Assembly (NCBI GenBank): GCA_016719295.1 | Contig: JADKAF010000001.1 | Location: 6,997,273 to 7,061,272, forward strand | Direction of reading: 5' to 3' | Source: Planctomycetota bacterium | Lineage (GTDB): Bacteria > Planctomycetota > UBA1135 > JADKAF01 | DNA: 64,000 bases | Shown here: piece by piece, positions 34,097-42,562 of the stretch | Position numbering within the stretch: position 1 is the first letter of the stretch | Layout of the letters: each line of letters begins with the position of its first letter | Translations under genes and position numbers: made by a program | The notes under the pieces: model-generated | Seen by the model: only the letters and a program-made list of their open reading frames with translations | Databases searched by the model: none | What the model was told of the DNA's origin: nothing

Positions 34097-35125
34097 ATGC
34101 GGCGAAGGCGCTCGCGAAGCTCGTTCTTCCTGGAGACCGTCGCCGGTCGCGGCGGGCTCGCGGGCGCGGCGCTGCGTCCGCTGCTCGCTGCGCTCGAGCC
34201 GCTCTACGCCGCGCTCGCGCGGCGGCGCGGGCGGCGCTTCGAGATGGGGCGCGCGGAGATCCTGCGCGCCGCGGTCCCGGTGGTCTCGGTCGGGAACCTC
34301 ACCGTCGGCGGCACCGGCAAGTCGCCGATGGTGGAGTGGCTCGCCCGGCGCGCGTGCGAGGCGGGGCTCCACCCCGGCATCCTCTGTCGCGGCTACGGAC
34401 GCGCGCGCGGCGCGGAGCGCAACGACGAGGCGACCTGGCTCGCCGAGGTGCTGCCCGAGGTCCCGCTCGTCTGCGCCGCGGATCGCGCGCGCGGCGCGCA
34501 GGAGCTCGTCTCTCGCGGCGCGCGGCTCGTGCTGCTCGACGACGGCTTCCAGCATCGCCGCCTCGCGCGCGACTTCGACCTGGTGCTGCTCGACGGCTCG
34601 CAGCCCTTCGGCCACGAGCATCTCCTGCCGCGCGGCCTGCTGCGCGAGCCGCCCGAGGCGCTGCGCCGGGCGCACGCGCTCGTGCTGACGCGCTGCGATC
34701 AGGTCGAGCCCGCGGCGCTGCGCGCGCTGGAAGCGCGCCTCGCGGCGCTGGCTCCGGAGCTCCCGCGTTACCGTGCGCGCCATGCGCCAGCCGGATGGAT
34801 CGACGCGGCGGGCGAGCGCGGGCTGGAGGCGTTGCCGCGCGGGCCGGTGGGATTGATCTCCGCGCTCGCGCGTCCGGCGGCGTTCGAGCGCACCGTGCGC
34901 GATCTCGGCTTCGAGGTCTTGGAGCACCTCTCGTTCCCCGATCACCACCTCTACGCCGCGCGCGATCTCGCGGGTTGGGAGAGCGCCCCGCGCTGGCTCA
35001 CCACGACGAAGGACTGGGTGAAGCTGCGTTCCCTCGCGCCGGAGCGCCTCCACGCGCTGCGCATCGAGCTGCGCTTCGAGGGGCCGGATCCCTGGGCGGC
35101 CATCGCCGCGTGCCTCGCGCGCTGA
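34097..35125 (+). CDS. lpxK: Tetraacyldisaccharide 4'-kinase
   Basis: 342 residues. LpxK phosphorylates the 4' position of the lipid A disaccharide at the inner face of the cytoplasmic membrane. The P-loop is GNLTVGGTGKSP (residues 66-77), followed by LCRGYGR and DDGFQHRRLARDFDLVLLD, all signature segments of the family. An N-terminal helix (LRPLLAALEPLYAAL) is the membrane-associating part. The length is normal. It lies upstream of hldE, which starts 92 bases later with GTG; the grouping supports a lipid A and inner-core module. Confidence 0.93.
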   Translation: MRRRRSRSSFFLETVAGRGGLAGAALRPLLAALEPLYAALARRRGRRFEMGRAEILRAAVPVVSVGNLTVGGTGKSPMVEWLARRACEAGLHPGILCRGYGRARGAERNDEATWLAEVLPEVPLVCAADRARGAQELVSRGARLVLLDDGFQHRRLARDFDLVLLDGSQPFGHEHLLPRGLLREPPEALRRAHALVLTRCDQVEPAALRALEARLAALAPELPRYRARHAPAGWIDAAGERGLEALPRGPVGLISALARPAAFERTVRDLGFEVLEHLSFPDHHLYAARDLAGWESAPRWLTTTKDWVKLRSLAPERLHALRIELRFEGPDPWAAIAACLAR

Positions 35126-35217
35126 GCTCGCGCTCGAATCGCCCGCTCGCGCGTGCGATCGCGCGCGGCTCTCCGCCATACTGTGCGCCCCGCATTCCCT
35201 GCCGAGGTTCCGCTTCC

Positions 35218-36702
35218 GTGTCCCAGCACCTCCTCGACGTCCTGCGCGGCCTGCCTTCGCGGCGCGTCCTCGTCGTCGGCGATCTCATCCTCGACCGCTA
35301 CGTGCACGGCGGCGTCGGGCGCGTCTCGCCCGAAGCGCCGATCGTCATCTTCGAGGCCCAGCGCGAGGAATCGCGCCTCGGGGGCGCGCTGAACGTCGCC
35401 GACAACCTGCGTTCACTCGGCTGCGGCGTCGGCGTCGCGGGAGCGATCGGCGAGGACGGCTTCGGGCGCATGCTGCGCGACATGCTGGACGCGGCGGGCA
35501 TCGCGAGCGACGGGCTCATCTCCGACGCGTCGCGCCCGACCACGGTGAAGACGCGCTACGTCGCGAGCAATCACCAGCAGGTGCTGCGCGTCGATCACGA
35601 GCGCGCGGTTCCCCTCGAGGAACCCGTGCGCGCGCGCCTGGAGCACTTCCTCGACGCGCAGGCCAAGCACTACGACGGCGTCCTTGTCTCGGACTACGGC
35701 AAGGGCGTGCTCACGCGTCAGACGCTGGAGCGCGTGATCGCCCGCGCGCGCGCCGAGAAGCGGCCCGTGTTCGTCGACCCGAAGGGCAAGGACTACTCGC
35801 GCTACCGCGGCGCGACGCTCATCACACCGAACCGCAAGGAAGCGGAGGAAGCCACCGGCCTCGTGCTCTCCGACCTCGGCAAGGTGCGCGAAGCCGCCCA
35901 GCGCCTCCTCGATCAAGTCGAGCTCGAGGTCGCGGTGATCACTCTCGGCGCGGACGGCGTCTTCTACCGCACGCGCGGGGGCGAAGAGCGCCACGTGCCG
36001 ACGGAGGCGAAGGCGGTGTTCGACGTCACGGGCGCCGGAGACACGGTGATCTCGGTGCTCGCCTGGGCCTACACCGCGGGTGCCTGTATCGAAGACGCGG
36101 TGCGCCTCGCCAACACCGCGGCGGGCATCGTCGTCGGCCGCTTCGGCGCCGCGTCCGTGACCAAGGACGAGATCTCCGAGCGCCTGCGCCCGACGCTGGT
36201 GCGCGAAGGCAAGGTGCTGGAGCGTTCCCAGCTCGCCGGCGTCGTGGAGGAGCTGCGCTCGGCGGGGCGCACGATCGCCTTCACGAACGGCTGCTTCGAC
36301 ATCCTGCACCCCGGGCACGTCGACTACCTGCGCGATGCGCGTGCGCAGGGCGACGCCCTGATCGTCGGCGTGAACAGCGACGCCTCGATCCAGCGCTTGA
36401 AAGGGCCCTTGCGCCCGATCTGCCCGCTCGAGGATCGCCTGCGCGTCCTCGCTGCGCTGGAGATGGTCGACTTCGTGGTCCCCTTCGAGGAGGACACCCC
36501 GCTCGGCCTGATCCAGAGCATCACGCCCGACGTGCTCGTGAAGGGGCAGGACTGGGCCGGCAAGGTGGTCGGCACGGAATGGGTGGAGTCCCATGGCGGC
36601 CGCGTCCATCTCGCAAAGCTCGTGGCCGGCAAGTCGACGACGGGCATCGTCGACCGTATCATCGCCGCGCTCGAGAACGCGAAGCGCCCTCCCGCTTGCT
36701 GA
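35218..36702 (+). CDS. hldE: Bifunctional HldE (heptose-7-phosphate kinase / heptose-1-phosphate adenylyltransferase)
   Basis: 494 residues in two domains. The N-terminal PfkB-type kinase (about residues 1-330) has VVGDLILDRYVHG, GGALNVADNL, KTRYVASNHQQVLRVD and the catalytic GAGDTV motif. The C-terminal nucleotidyltransferase (about 345-494) starts AFTNGCFDILHPGHVDYL, the T/H-x-G-H motif of cytidylyltransferase-like enzymes. The enzyme makes ADP-heptose precursors for the LPS inner core. The start is GTG at 35218, giving V-S-Q-H-L-L, with a GAGG ten bases upstream; the frame is open upstream but only as shadow. The next gene, a second nucleotidyltransferase of the same type, begins 50 bases later. 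Confidence 0.93.
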   Translation: MSQHLLDVLRGLPSRRVLVVGDLILDRYVHGGVGRVSPEAPIVIFEAQREESRLGGALNVADNLRSLGCGVGVAGAIGEDGFGRMLRDMLDAAGIASDGLISDASRPTTVKTRYVASNHQQVLRVDHERAVPLEEPVRARLEHFLDAQAKHYDGVLVSDYGKGVLTRQTLERVIARARAEKRPVFVDPKGKDYSRYRGATLITPNRKEAEEATGLVLSDLGKVREAAQRLLDQVELEVAVITLGADGVFYRTRGGEERHVPTEAKAVFDVTGAGDTVISVLAWAYTAGACIEDAVRLANTAAGIVVGRFGAASVTKDEISERLRPTLVREGKVLERSQLAGVVEELRSAGRTIAFTNGCFDILHPGHVDYLRDARAQGDALIVGVNSDASIQRLKGPLRPICPLEDRLRVLAALEMVDFVVPFEEDTPLGLIQSITPDVLVKGQDWAGKVVGTEWVESHGGRVHLAKLVAGKSTTGIVDRIIAALENAKRPPAC

Positions 36703-36752
36703 CGCTCGACCTCCCGCCCCACCGGAATCGCCCCCGTCCCGAGGCTCCCTGG

Positions 36753-37454
36753 ATGCCGAAGTTCCATCCCCAGTCGAGCACGCTCTCGACGATCCTCGGT
36801 GCGCTGCGCGCGCAGGGGAAGACGATCGTGCTCGCCAACGGCTGCTTCGATCTGCTCCACGTCGGCCACGTGCGCTTCCTCGCCGACGCGAAGTCGCGCG
36901 GCGACTACCTCGTCGTCGCGATCAATAGCGACGAGTCGGTGCGGGCGAACAAGGGCGAGGATCGGCCGATCATCCCCGAGGCCGAGCGGGCCGAGGTCCT
37001 CGCGTCGCTCGAGTGCGTCGACTACGTCACCATCTTCGGCGAGACGACGGCCGACGAGATCCTGAAGGCGCTGCACCCCACGCTGCACGCCAAGGGCACC
37101 GACTACGATCCCACGCGCGTACCGGAGGCCGACACGCTGAAGCTCCTCGGCGTGAACACCGTGATCTGCGGGGATCCCAAGGATCACTCGACGCGCGATC
37201 TCGTCGCGCGTCTCCGCGCCGAGGCCGCTCCGGCCGCGCCGTCCGCGACCGCGCCGGAGGCGGAGTCGAGTGCCAAGCCCGAGGCAGCGAAAGGCAGCGC
37301 GATGAGCGCGCCGGCGAAGCGCTTGCCCGAGAAGGCCGTGAAGCCGCAGCCGAAGGCGAAGCCCGTCGCGAACGACGTCGCGAAGCCGATCGCCAAGCCC
37401 GCGCCGAAGAAGAAGGCCGCGGGCGCCTCGCGCAAGAGCTCGGCGAAGGCCTGA
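36753..37454 (+). CDS. HldE C-domain-like nucleotidyltransferase with Ala/Pro/Lys-rich tail
   Basis: 233 residues. Residues 20-150 are a complete cytidylyltransferase-like domain (VLANGCFDLLHVGHVRFL; INSDESVRANKG; ADEILKALHPTLHAKGTDYD), parallel to the C-terminal half of HldE just upstream. It does not simply copy that domain: its active-site surroundings (KGTDYDPTRVPEA) differ, so it could use another sugar phosphate or be a backup. The last 80 residues are almost only Ala, Pro, Lys, Ser and Glu (for example KAVKPQPKAKPVANDVAKP), a histone-H1-like disordered tail that is unusual for this family. Gene duplication with functional divergence is likely. Confidence 0.8.
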   Translation: MPKFHPQSSTLSTILGALRAQGKTIVLANGCFDLLHVGHVRFLADAKSRGDYLVVAINSDESVRANKGEDRPIIPEAERAEVLASLECVDYVTIFGETTADEILKALHPTLHAKGTDYDPTRVPEADTLKLLGVNTVICGDPKDHSTRDLVARLRAEAAPAAPSATAPEAESSAKPEAAKGSAMSAPAKRLPEKAVKPQPKAKPVANDVAKPIAKPAPKKKAAGASRKSSAKA

Positions 37455-37499
37455 GCTTTGCGGCGCCGCTGAGCGGGGACGACGCGCGCGCTGCCTCGC

Positions 37500-39503
37500 T
37501 CAGGGCACGCGCGTCAGGCGTCGCGGCTCCGAGGCGACCAGCGTTCCGTGGCGCACGGGGTCCAGACGCCGCACGCGCCAGACGACGGCCCGTCCCTCCG
37601 GGAAGAGCGCGGTCCACGCCTCCGGCGGGATCGCGAAGCGATCGCCCTCGAGCTCGAGGCCCAGATCTTCGAAGGTGCGCACGACGCGGCGCGAGCGGCT
37701 CCACGACGGTCCGTCGAAGCTGCCGTCGAGGCCGATCTCGATCGAGTAGCGCTCGCCGGGCTCAGCGCGCCAGCGCAAGGTCGGGGCCGCGGCGCAGCGC
37801 TCGTCCGCGCTCGGCTCCAGCACTTCGATGGCTGCGTGCGCCGCGCCGCGCGCATGCGCATCGGTGATCGCGAGCCATGGCGTCTCCACGCGATTCAGCG
37901 GAGCGAACTGCTCGCGCTGCACGCCGAGCCACGCGTGGAGCGCGAAGAGCAGCGCCGCGAGGGGCAACGCGAGGTAGGCCGCGCGCGCCGCGCGGCGCCC
38001 GAGGTCGAAGCGCAGCGCCTCCAGCGCGCAAGCCAGCGGCAGCGCGTACGCGACGAGGAAGGGGAAGTGGTGGCGCCCCTGCGGCTGGAAGACCGACGCG
38101 TAGAAGCGGAGCTGCGCGATCCACGCGAGCACGAGCAGGGCCAGCACAAGGAGGCGCGGTGTCGCCGCGCGCGCGAAGCTGGCATCGAGGCCGCGCCGGG
38201 AGCAGAGCGCGACGAGCGGCAGCGCGAGAATGCACGCGAGCGCGATCAGCGCCGGCGGCTCCGGCCACGCCGCCATCCAGCCCAAGTCGCAGAAGAACGA
38301 GAGTCCGAAGGTTCCCGGCAGCAGGACGCCCCAGTGCGTCCACGCGTCGAGCCCGACGTCGCCCGTGGCTTGGTAGTGCGTCTGGTAGACCCAGTTCTGC
38401 AGCGGGTGGCCGTAGCGCAGCGTGTTCGCGGCCCAATACCAACCGCTGGAGAGAGCGAAGCCCGCGAGCACGAGCGCGCTGCTCTTGAGCAAGGCTCGTG
38501 CGCGCGCGTGACGCACGAGGAAGGCGATGCCGACGCAGCCCATCCACGCGAGCAGCACGAAGCCCGAGAGCTTGGCGAGGCATGCGAGCCCGAGCAGCGC
38601 GCCGAGGGAGAGCGCATCGTGCGCGCGCAGCTCCCCGCGCCGCAGCCAGCGCAGTGCGATCGCCGCGGCCCAGGCGCTCGCGGCGATCGCGGGCAGATCG
38701 TTCGAGATGACGCCGGCCAAGTGCAGGAGCTGCGGCAGCAACGCGAGCAGCGCGATTGCGAGGCAGGTCGTCGCGCGCGGTACGCGCAGCGCGCGCAGCG
38801 CGCGGCGCAGCCCGAGCAAGCCCAGCAGCGTGAACGCGATGCCGGTGAGGCGCAGCAGGTGCAGCGCGCGCACGTCGTTCGCATAGGGCGCGAGCTCGTC
38901 GGGGCCGTGCAGATACTTCGCCGCGTCCCAGCGCGCGGGCCAGTCGGTCGCGTCGCGCGGCGGCGAGAGGCGATAGAAGGTCGACCAATGGGTCGCGCCG
39001 ATCGCGCGCAGCGCGGGTGCGAGCAGCAGGTAGTAGAGCGGCGGCTGGATCTTTTGATCGATCGCGACGTCGCGCTCCAGGAGGCGGCCGTCGACGTGCA
39101 GCGAGGGCAGCTCGCCCTCGCGCGCCACGTAGCGCGCGTAGTCGAAGTGCGTGCTCTCGTCGGGGCCCTCGAAGAGCGGCAGGTCCCAGCTCATCGCCGC
39201 GGCGAGGAGCACGTGCAGGGCGAGTGCCAGCGCGGTGAGCCGGCGCTCCGCGCGGCGCGAGAGCGCGAGCGGCGCGCCGTCCGGCTCGCCGTCGTCGCCG
39301 CGCCGGAGGCACGCGCGGCCGAAGAGCGCCAGAGCGAGCGCGCCGGCGCAGAGCACGGCGCCGAGCGGGCTCCAGGCGCCGCGCAGGGGCTCGCCGGGGT
39401 GGAGCGCGGTGCCGAAGAGGAAGCGCGCGAGCAGCAGCGCCGCGGCGCCCCAGGCGGCGAGCCCGCAGAGCAGGGTGAGGGAGGAGCGGAGGCGAGGGCT
39501 CAT
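37500..39503 (-). CDS. Integral membrane protein, GT39/DUF2142-like glycosyltransferase
   Basis: 667 residues with about ten to twelve hydrophobic segments. After two N-terminal helices comes the diagnostic PLFEGPDESTHFDYARYVARE motif (about residue 110), where the acidic pair D-E near H serves in polyprenyl-phosphate-sugar-dependent transferases. QKIQPPLYYLLLAPALR and LLPQLLHLAGVISNDLPAI follow, as in the GT39/DUF2142 group. The C-terminal 120 residues after the last helix are soluble and beta-rich. It probably transfers a sugar from a lipid carrier at the outer side of the membrane. It is divergent from the LPS-core operon, with 73 bases between the starts, and could modify the same envelope glycans. 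Confidence 0.75.
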   Translation of the reverse strand: MSPRLRSSLTLLCGLAAWGAAALLLARFLFGTALHPGEPLRGAWSPLGAVLCAGALALALFGRACLRRGDDGEPDGAPLALSRRAERRLTALALALHVLLAAAMSWDLPLFEGPDESTHFDYARYVAREGELPSLHVDGRLLERDVAIDQKIQPPLYYLLLAPALRAIGATHWSTFYRLSPPRDATDWPARWDAAKYLHGPDELAPYANDVRALHLLRLTGIAFTLLGLLGLRRALRALRVPRATTCLAIALLALLPQLLHLAGVISNDLPAIAASAWAAAIALRWLRRGELRAHDALSLGALLGLACLAKLSGFVLLAWMGCVGIAFLVRHARARALLKSSALVLAGFALSSGWYWAANTLRYGHPLQNWVYQTHYQATGDVGLDAWTHWGVLLPGTFGLSFFCDLGWMAAWPEPPALIALACILALPLVALCSRRGLDASFARAATPRLLVLALLVLAWIAQLRFYASVFQPQGRHHFPFLVAYALPLACALEALRFDLGRRAARAAYLALPLAALLFALHAWLGVQREQFAPLNRVETPWLAITDAHARGAAHAAIEVLEPSADERCAAAPTLRWRAEPGERYSIEIGLDGSFDGPSWSRSRRVVRTFEDLGLELEGDRFAIPPEAWTALFPEGRAVVWRVRRLDPVRHGTLVASEPRRLTRVP

Positions 39504-39576
39504 GGCGGCGGAGTTCTCACCCTAGACGGAACACCGCGAGTGCCAGGTACCGCAACCCTTCCGTAAGATCCCGCGC

Positions 39577-40392
39577 GTGGAGCTCCCTCGTCCCGCAGCG
39601 CGCCTCCTTCGCGAGCTCGCGGCCTTCGCCGGGCCGGAGTGGCGGCGCGTCGACGGCGGGCTGCTCGGGCCGGAGTGGGTCGCGGCGGGGGGGACGGAGC
39701 GTTCCCCCGCGCCCGAAGGCGCCGCGCTCCGCGCGACGCCGGGGAAGCAGAGCTTTCGCGCGCGCCTGCCGCGCGGGCTCGGCTGCCTGCTGAAGCACCA
39801 CGAGCCGGCGGCCCGCCGCGGCCGCGCTTCGCGCTCGCCCGGAACGGCGGCGCTTGCCGAGGCGCTCTTCGCGCTGCGCCTCGCCGCGGCCGGCATCCGC
39901 GTGCCGCGCCCGCTCGCGGCGTGCAGCGCGGGAGAGCGCTCGTGGGTGGCACTCGAGCTCGTCGCGCATCGCGGCTCGCTCGAAGAGGCGCTGCTCCGCG
40001 ATCCCGAGCACGTGCGCCGGCGCTTGCCGGAGATCGCGCGCCTCTTGGCACGGCTCCATCGCGCGGGCTTCCATCACCGCGACTTCTATCTCTGCCATCT
40101 GCTCGAGGAGGAAGGCACGGGGGCGCTCGTGCTCATCGATCTCGAGCGCGTGGGCGAGCTCGGCGTGCGCGCGCGGCGCTGGCGCGCGAAGGACTTGGGC
40201 GCCCTCGTCTTCTCGCTGCGACCGGGCCTCGCGCACACGAGCGCGCTGCGTTTCCTCGCGCGCTACGCGCGCGAGCTCGATCTCGGCCGCGCCGCCGCGC
40301 GCCGCCTCGCCGCCGCCGCGCTGCGCGTCGCCGCGCGCATCGCGCGCCACCGTCCGCGCCACGGCGCGCCACCGCTCGGGCTCGCGCGATGA
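39577..40392 (+). CDS. LPS core heptose/Kdo kinase, WaaP/KdkA-like
   Basis: 271 residues. A kinase-like fold in which the catalytic loop is AGFHHRDFYLCHLL, matching the H-R-D-F-Y of WaaP, and the metal-binding segment is VLIDLERV (Asp in LID). WaaP-type enzymes phosphorylate the inner-core heptose (or Kdo) at the cytoplasmic side, stabilising the outer membrane. It begins the four-gene core operon with a GTG start (39577); its stop overlaps the next gene's ATG (ATGA). N-terminal residues 45-80 (GKQSFRARLPRGLGCLLKHHE) correspond to the lysine strand of the kinase N-lobe. Confidence 0.85.
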   Translation: MELPRPAARLLRELAAFAGPEWRRVDGGLLGPEWVAAGGTERSPAPEGAALRATPGKQSFRARLPRGLGCLLKHHEPAARRGRASRSPGTAALAEALFALRLAAAGIRVPRPLAACSAGERSWVALELVAHRGSLEEALLRDPEHVRRRLPEIARLLARLHRAGFHHRDFYLCHLLEEEGTGALVLIDLERVGELGVRARRWRAKDLGALVFSLRPGLAHTSALRFLARYARELDLGRAAARRLAAAALRVAARIARHRPRHGAPPLGLAR

Positions 40393-41513
40393 AGATCGCC
40401 TTCGCGATCGATGCGCTTGCTGCGGGCGGCGGCGTCGAGGGCTACCTCCGCCGCGCCGCGGCCTATCTCGGCGAGCACGGCGACGAGGTCGAGCTCGTCG
40501 TCGGACGCGGTTCCCCCGCAGGTCCGTGGCGCGTGCGCTCGCTCGACGTGCGCGGCGTCGGCGCGGGAGCGCGTCTCCGCCGCTTCGCCGCCGCGTTCGA
40601 CGAGCTGCTCCGAGCGGGAACCTGGGCGAGCTCGCTCGCCATCCGCCACGTGCGCGCCGCGCACGTCTACATGCCGCACGGCGGCCTCGTCCTTCCCGCG
40701 GCGGAGGCGCGCGACGAGCGCCTCGCTCCGCCGCGCCGCTGGCTGCGCCAGCGCTATCGCGCGTGCTCGCCGCGCCTGCGCGCGATGCGTTCCCTCGAAG
40801 CCGAGGCGCTGCAACGCAGCGGTCTCGTGCTCGCGCTCTCCGAGCGCGTGCGCGCGGAGATCGCTGCCGTCTCACCCGCGGCGCTCGCACGCACCGAGCT
40901 CCTGCCGCTCGGCGTCGATCTTAAGCGCTTCACGCCCGAGGGACCGCGCCTCGATTGGACGAACGAACTCGCGCTGCCACGCGCGACGCCGGTCGTGCTC
41001 TTCGCGGCGTACAACGCGCGCTTGAAGGGCTTCGCCGAAGCCGCGCGCGCGCTGGCCTGCTCGCGCGCGCTCGATGCGGTGCATCTCGCGGTGGTGGGGC
41101 CGCCCGCTCCGCCGCCGCTGCCGCGCGACGTGCGCGCGGCGTTGCGCGGCCGCGTTCATTGTCTCGGCCCGCGCGCGGATCTCCCCGCGCTCTATCGCGG
41201 CGCCGCCGCGCTGCTCCATCCCACGTGGTACGACCCCTGCTCGACGGTCGCGCTCGAGGCGCTGGCGTGCGGCTGCCCGGTCGTCACGACGGAGCGGAAT
41301 GGCGCCGCCGAGCTCCGCGGCGAGGCGCTGCGCGCGGTCGCGGATCCGCGCGATGCGCACGCGCTCGCCGACGCGCTCTCGCAGGTGCTCGCTCGAAGTG
41401 CGATCCTACGCGCGCCGGCGCGCGAGGCAGTCCTCGCCCGTGGCGAGCGCGAGCACTTCGCCGCGCTGCGCCACGCGCTGCAGCGCGTCGCCAGCGCGCC
41501 CCCGCTCCCGTGA
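40389..41513 (+). CDS. Glycosyltransferase family 4 (WaaG-like) in LPS-core operon
   Basis: 374 residues with the GT-B layout. It starts MKIAFAIDALAAGGGVEGYLRR and has VVGRGSPAGPWRVR, VLFAAYNARLKGFAEAARAL and HPTWYDPCSTVALEALACG, then CPVVTTERNGAAEL. The clear similarity to the enzyme at 11853-13001 shows that the two are paralogues. In proteobacteria WaaG sits beside WaaP and WaaF, as here, which supports a role in adding a hexose to inner-core heptose. It overlaps the kinase upstream (ATGA) and the heptosyltransferase downstream (GTGA). Confidence 0.88.
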   Translation: MKIAFAIDALAAGGGVEGYLRRAAAYLGEHGDEVELVVGRGSPAGPWRVRSLDVRGVGAGARLRRFAAAFDELLRAGTWASSLAIRHVRAAHVYMPHGGLVLPAAEARDERLAPPRRWLRQRYRACSPRLRAMRSLEAEALQRSGLVLALSERVRAEIAAVSPAALARTELLPLGVDLKRFTPEGPRLDWTNELALPRATPVVLFAAYNARLKGFAEAARALACSRALDAVHLAVVGPPAPPPLPRDVRAALRGRVHCLGPRADLPALYRGAAALLHPTWYDPCSTVALEALACGCPVVTTERNGAAELRGEALRAVADPRDAHALADALSQVLARSAILRAPAREAVLARGEREHFAALRHALQRVASAPPLP

Positions 41514-42562
41514 TCGAACGCCTCTTCCTCCGCGCTCCCAACTGGGTCGGCGACGTGGTCATGGCCACGCCGACGCTGGCAGCGTTGCGCGCGCGCTATC
41601 CGCGCGCGCGGATCACCGTCGGCGTGCGGCCGTATCTGCGCGGCGTCCTGCGCGGCTTGGAGTCGCTCTACGACGAGCTGCTGCCGTGTCCGCGCCCGAA
41701 GGGGCTCGCGGGGTTCTTCGCCGAGGCGGGGCAGTGGCGCGCGCGCGGCTTCGATGCGGCGCTGCTGCTGCCGTCGTCGCTGGAGGTCGTGCTGCTCGCC
41801 GCGGCGGCCGGCATCCCGCGGCGCTACGCGTATGCGCGCGGGGGCAATGCGTGGCTGCTCACGAGCGCGCTGCGCTCGCCGAGCTTCCGCGGGAAGCGCA
41901 TCCCGCGGCCGAGCGGGCAGACCTTCGCCGATCTCGCCGGCCTGCTCGATGTTCCCGTGCACGACGAGCGCCCGCGGCTCGTGTATGACCTGGCCACGCG
42001 CGCGGCGTGGCACGAGCGCGCGCGCGCGCTGGGCCTCGACCTCGAGCGGCCCTACGCAGCCTTGAACCCGGGCGCGTCCTACGGCTCGAGCAAGTTCTGG
42101 AGCGTCGCGGGCTTCGCGCGCACGGCCGAGCTCCTGCGCGAGCGCTTCGGGTTGCAGGCGCTCGTCACGGTGGGGCCGGGCGAGGAGCCGCTGGCGCGCG
42201 GCATCGCCGAGCAAGCGCGGGTGCCGATCGCGATCGCGGTCGATCCCGTGCTCGATCTGCACGCGCTGAAGCCCGCCGTCGCGGGGGCGAGCTTGCTCGT
42301 CACGACCGACACCGGGACGCGCCATTACGGCACCGCATTCGACGTGCCGACGGTGGTGCTGATGGGACCCACCGATCCGCGCTTCACGCTCGATCATCTG
42401 GAGCGCCAGCGCGTGCTGCGGCGCGAGCTGCCCTGCGCGCCGTGCCACGCGAAGAGCTGCCCGCTGCAGCACCACGCGTGCATGCAGGAGCTCAGCGCGG
42501 AGATGGTGCTTTCTGCCGCCGAGGAGCTCTTGGAAGGCGCGAGCGCGGAGGCGCACGCATGA
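41510..42562 (+). CDS. Glycosyltransferase family 9, heptosyltransferase (WaaF-like)
   Basis: 350 residues. The N-terminal ERLFLRAPNWVGDVVMATP is the GT9 acceptor-side signature; NPGASYGSSKFWSVAGFA and TTDTGTRHYGTAFDVP are donor-site segments, with VLMGPTDPRF after them. The end carries a Cys group (CAPCHAKSCPLQHHACM) typical of WaaF-type enzymes. These transfer heptose from ADP-heptose to Kdo or to the first heptose, and the hldE gene upstream makes that donor. The start is GTG overlapping the previous stop (GTGA), the end overlaps the next gene (ATGA). Confidence 0.9.
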   Translation: MIERLFLRAPNWVGDVVMATPTLAALRARYPRARITVGVRPYLRGVLRGLESLYDELLPCPRPKGLAGFFAEAGQWRARGFDAALLLPSSLEVVLLAAAAGIPRRYAYARGGNAWLLTSALRSPSFRGKRIPRPSGQTFADLAGLLDVPVHDERPRLVYDLATRAAWHERARALGLDLERPYAALNPGASYGSSKFWSVAGFARTAELLRERFGLQALVTVGPGEEPLARGIAEQARVPIAIAVDPVLDLHALKPAVAGASLLVTTDTGTRHYGTAFDVPTVVLMGPTDPRFTLDHLERQRVLRRELPCAPCHAKSCPLQHHACMQELSAEMVLSAAEELLEGASAEAHA

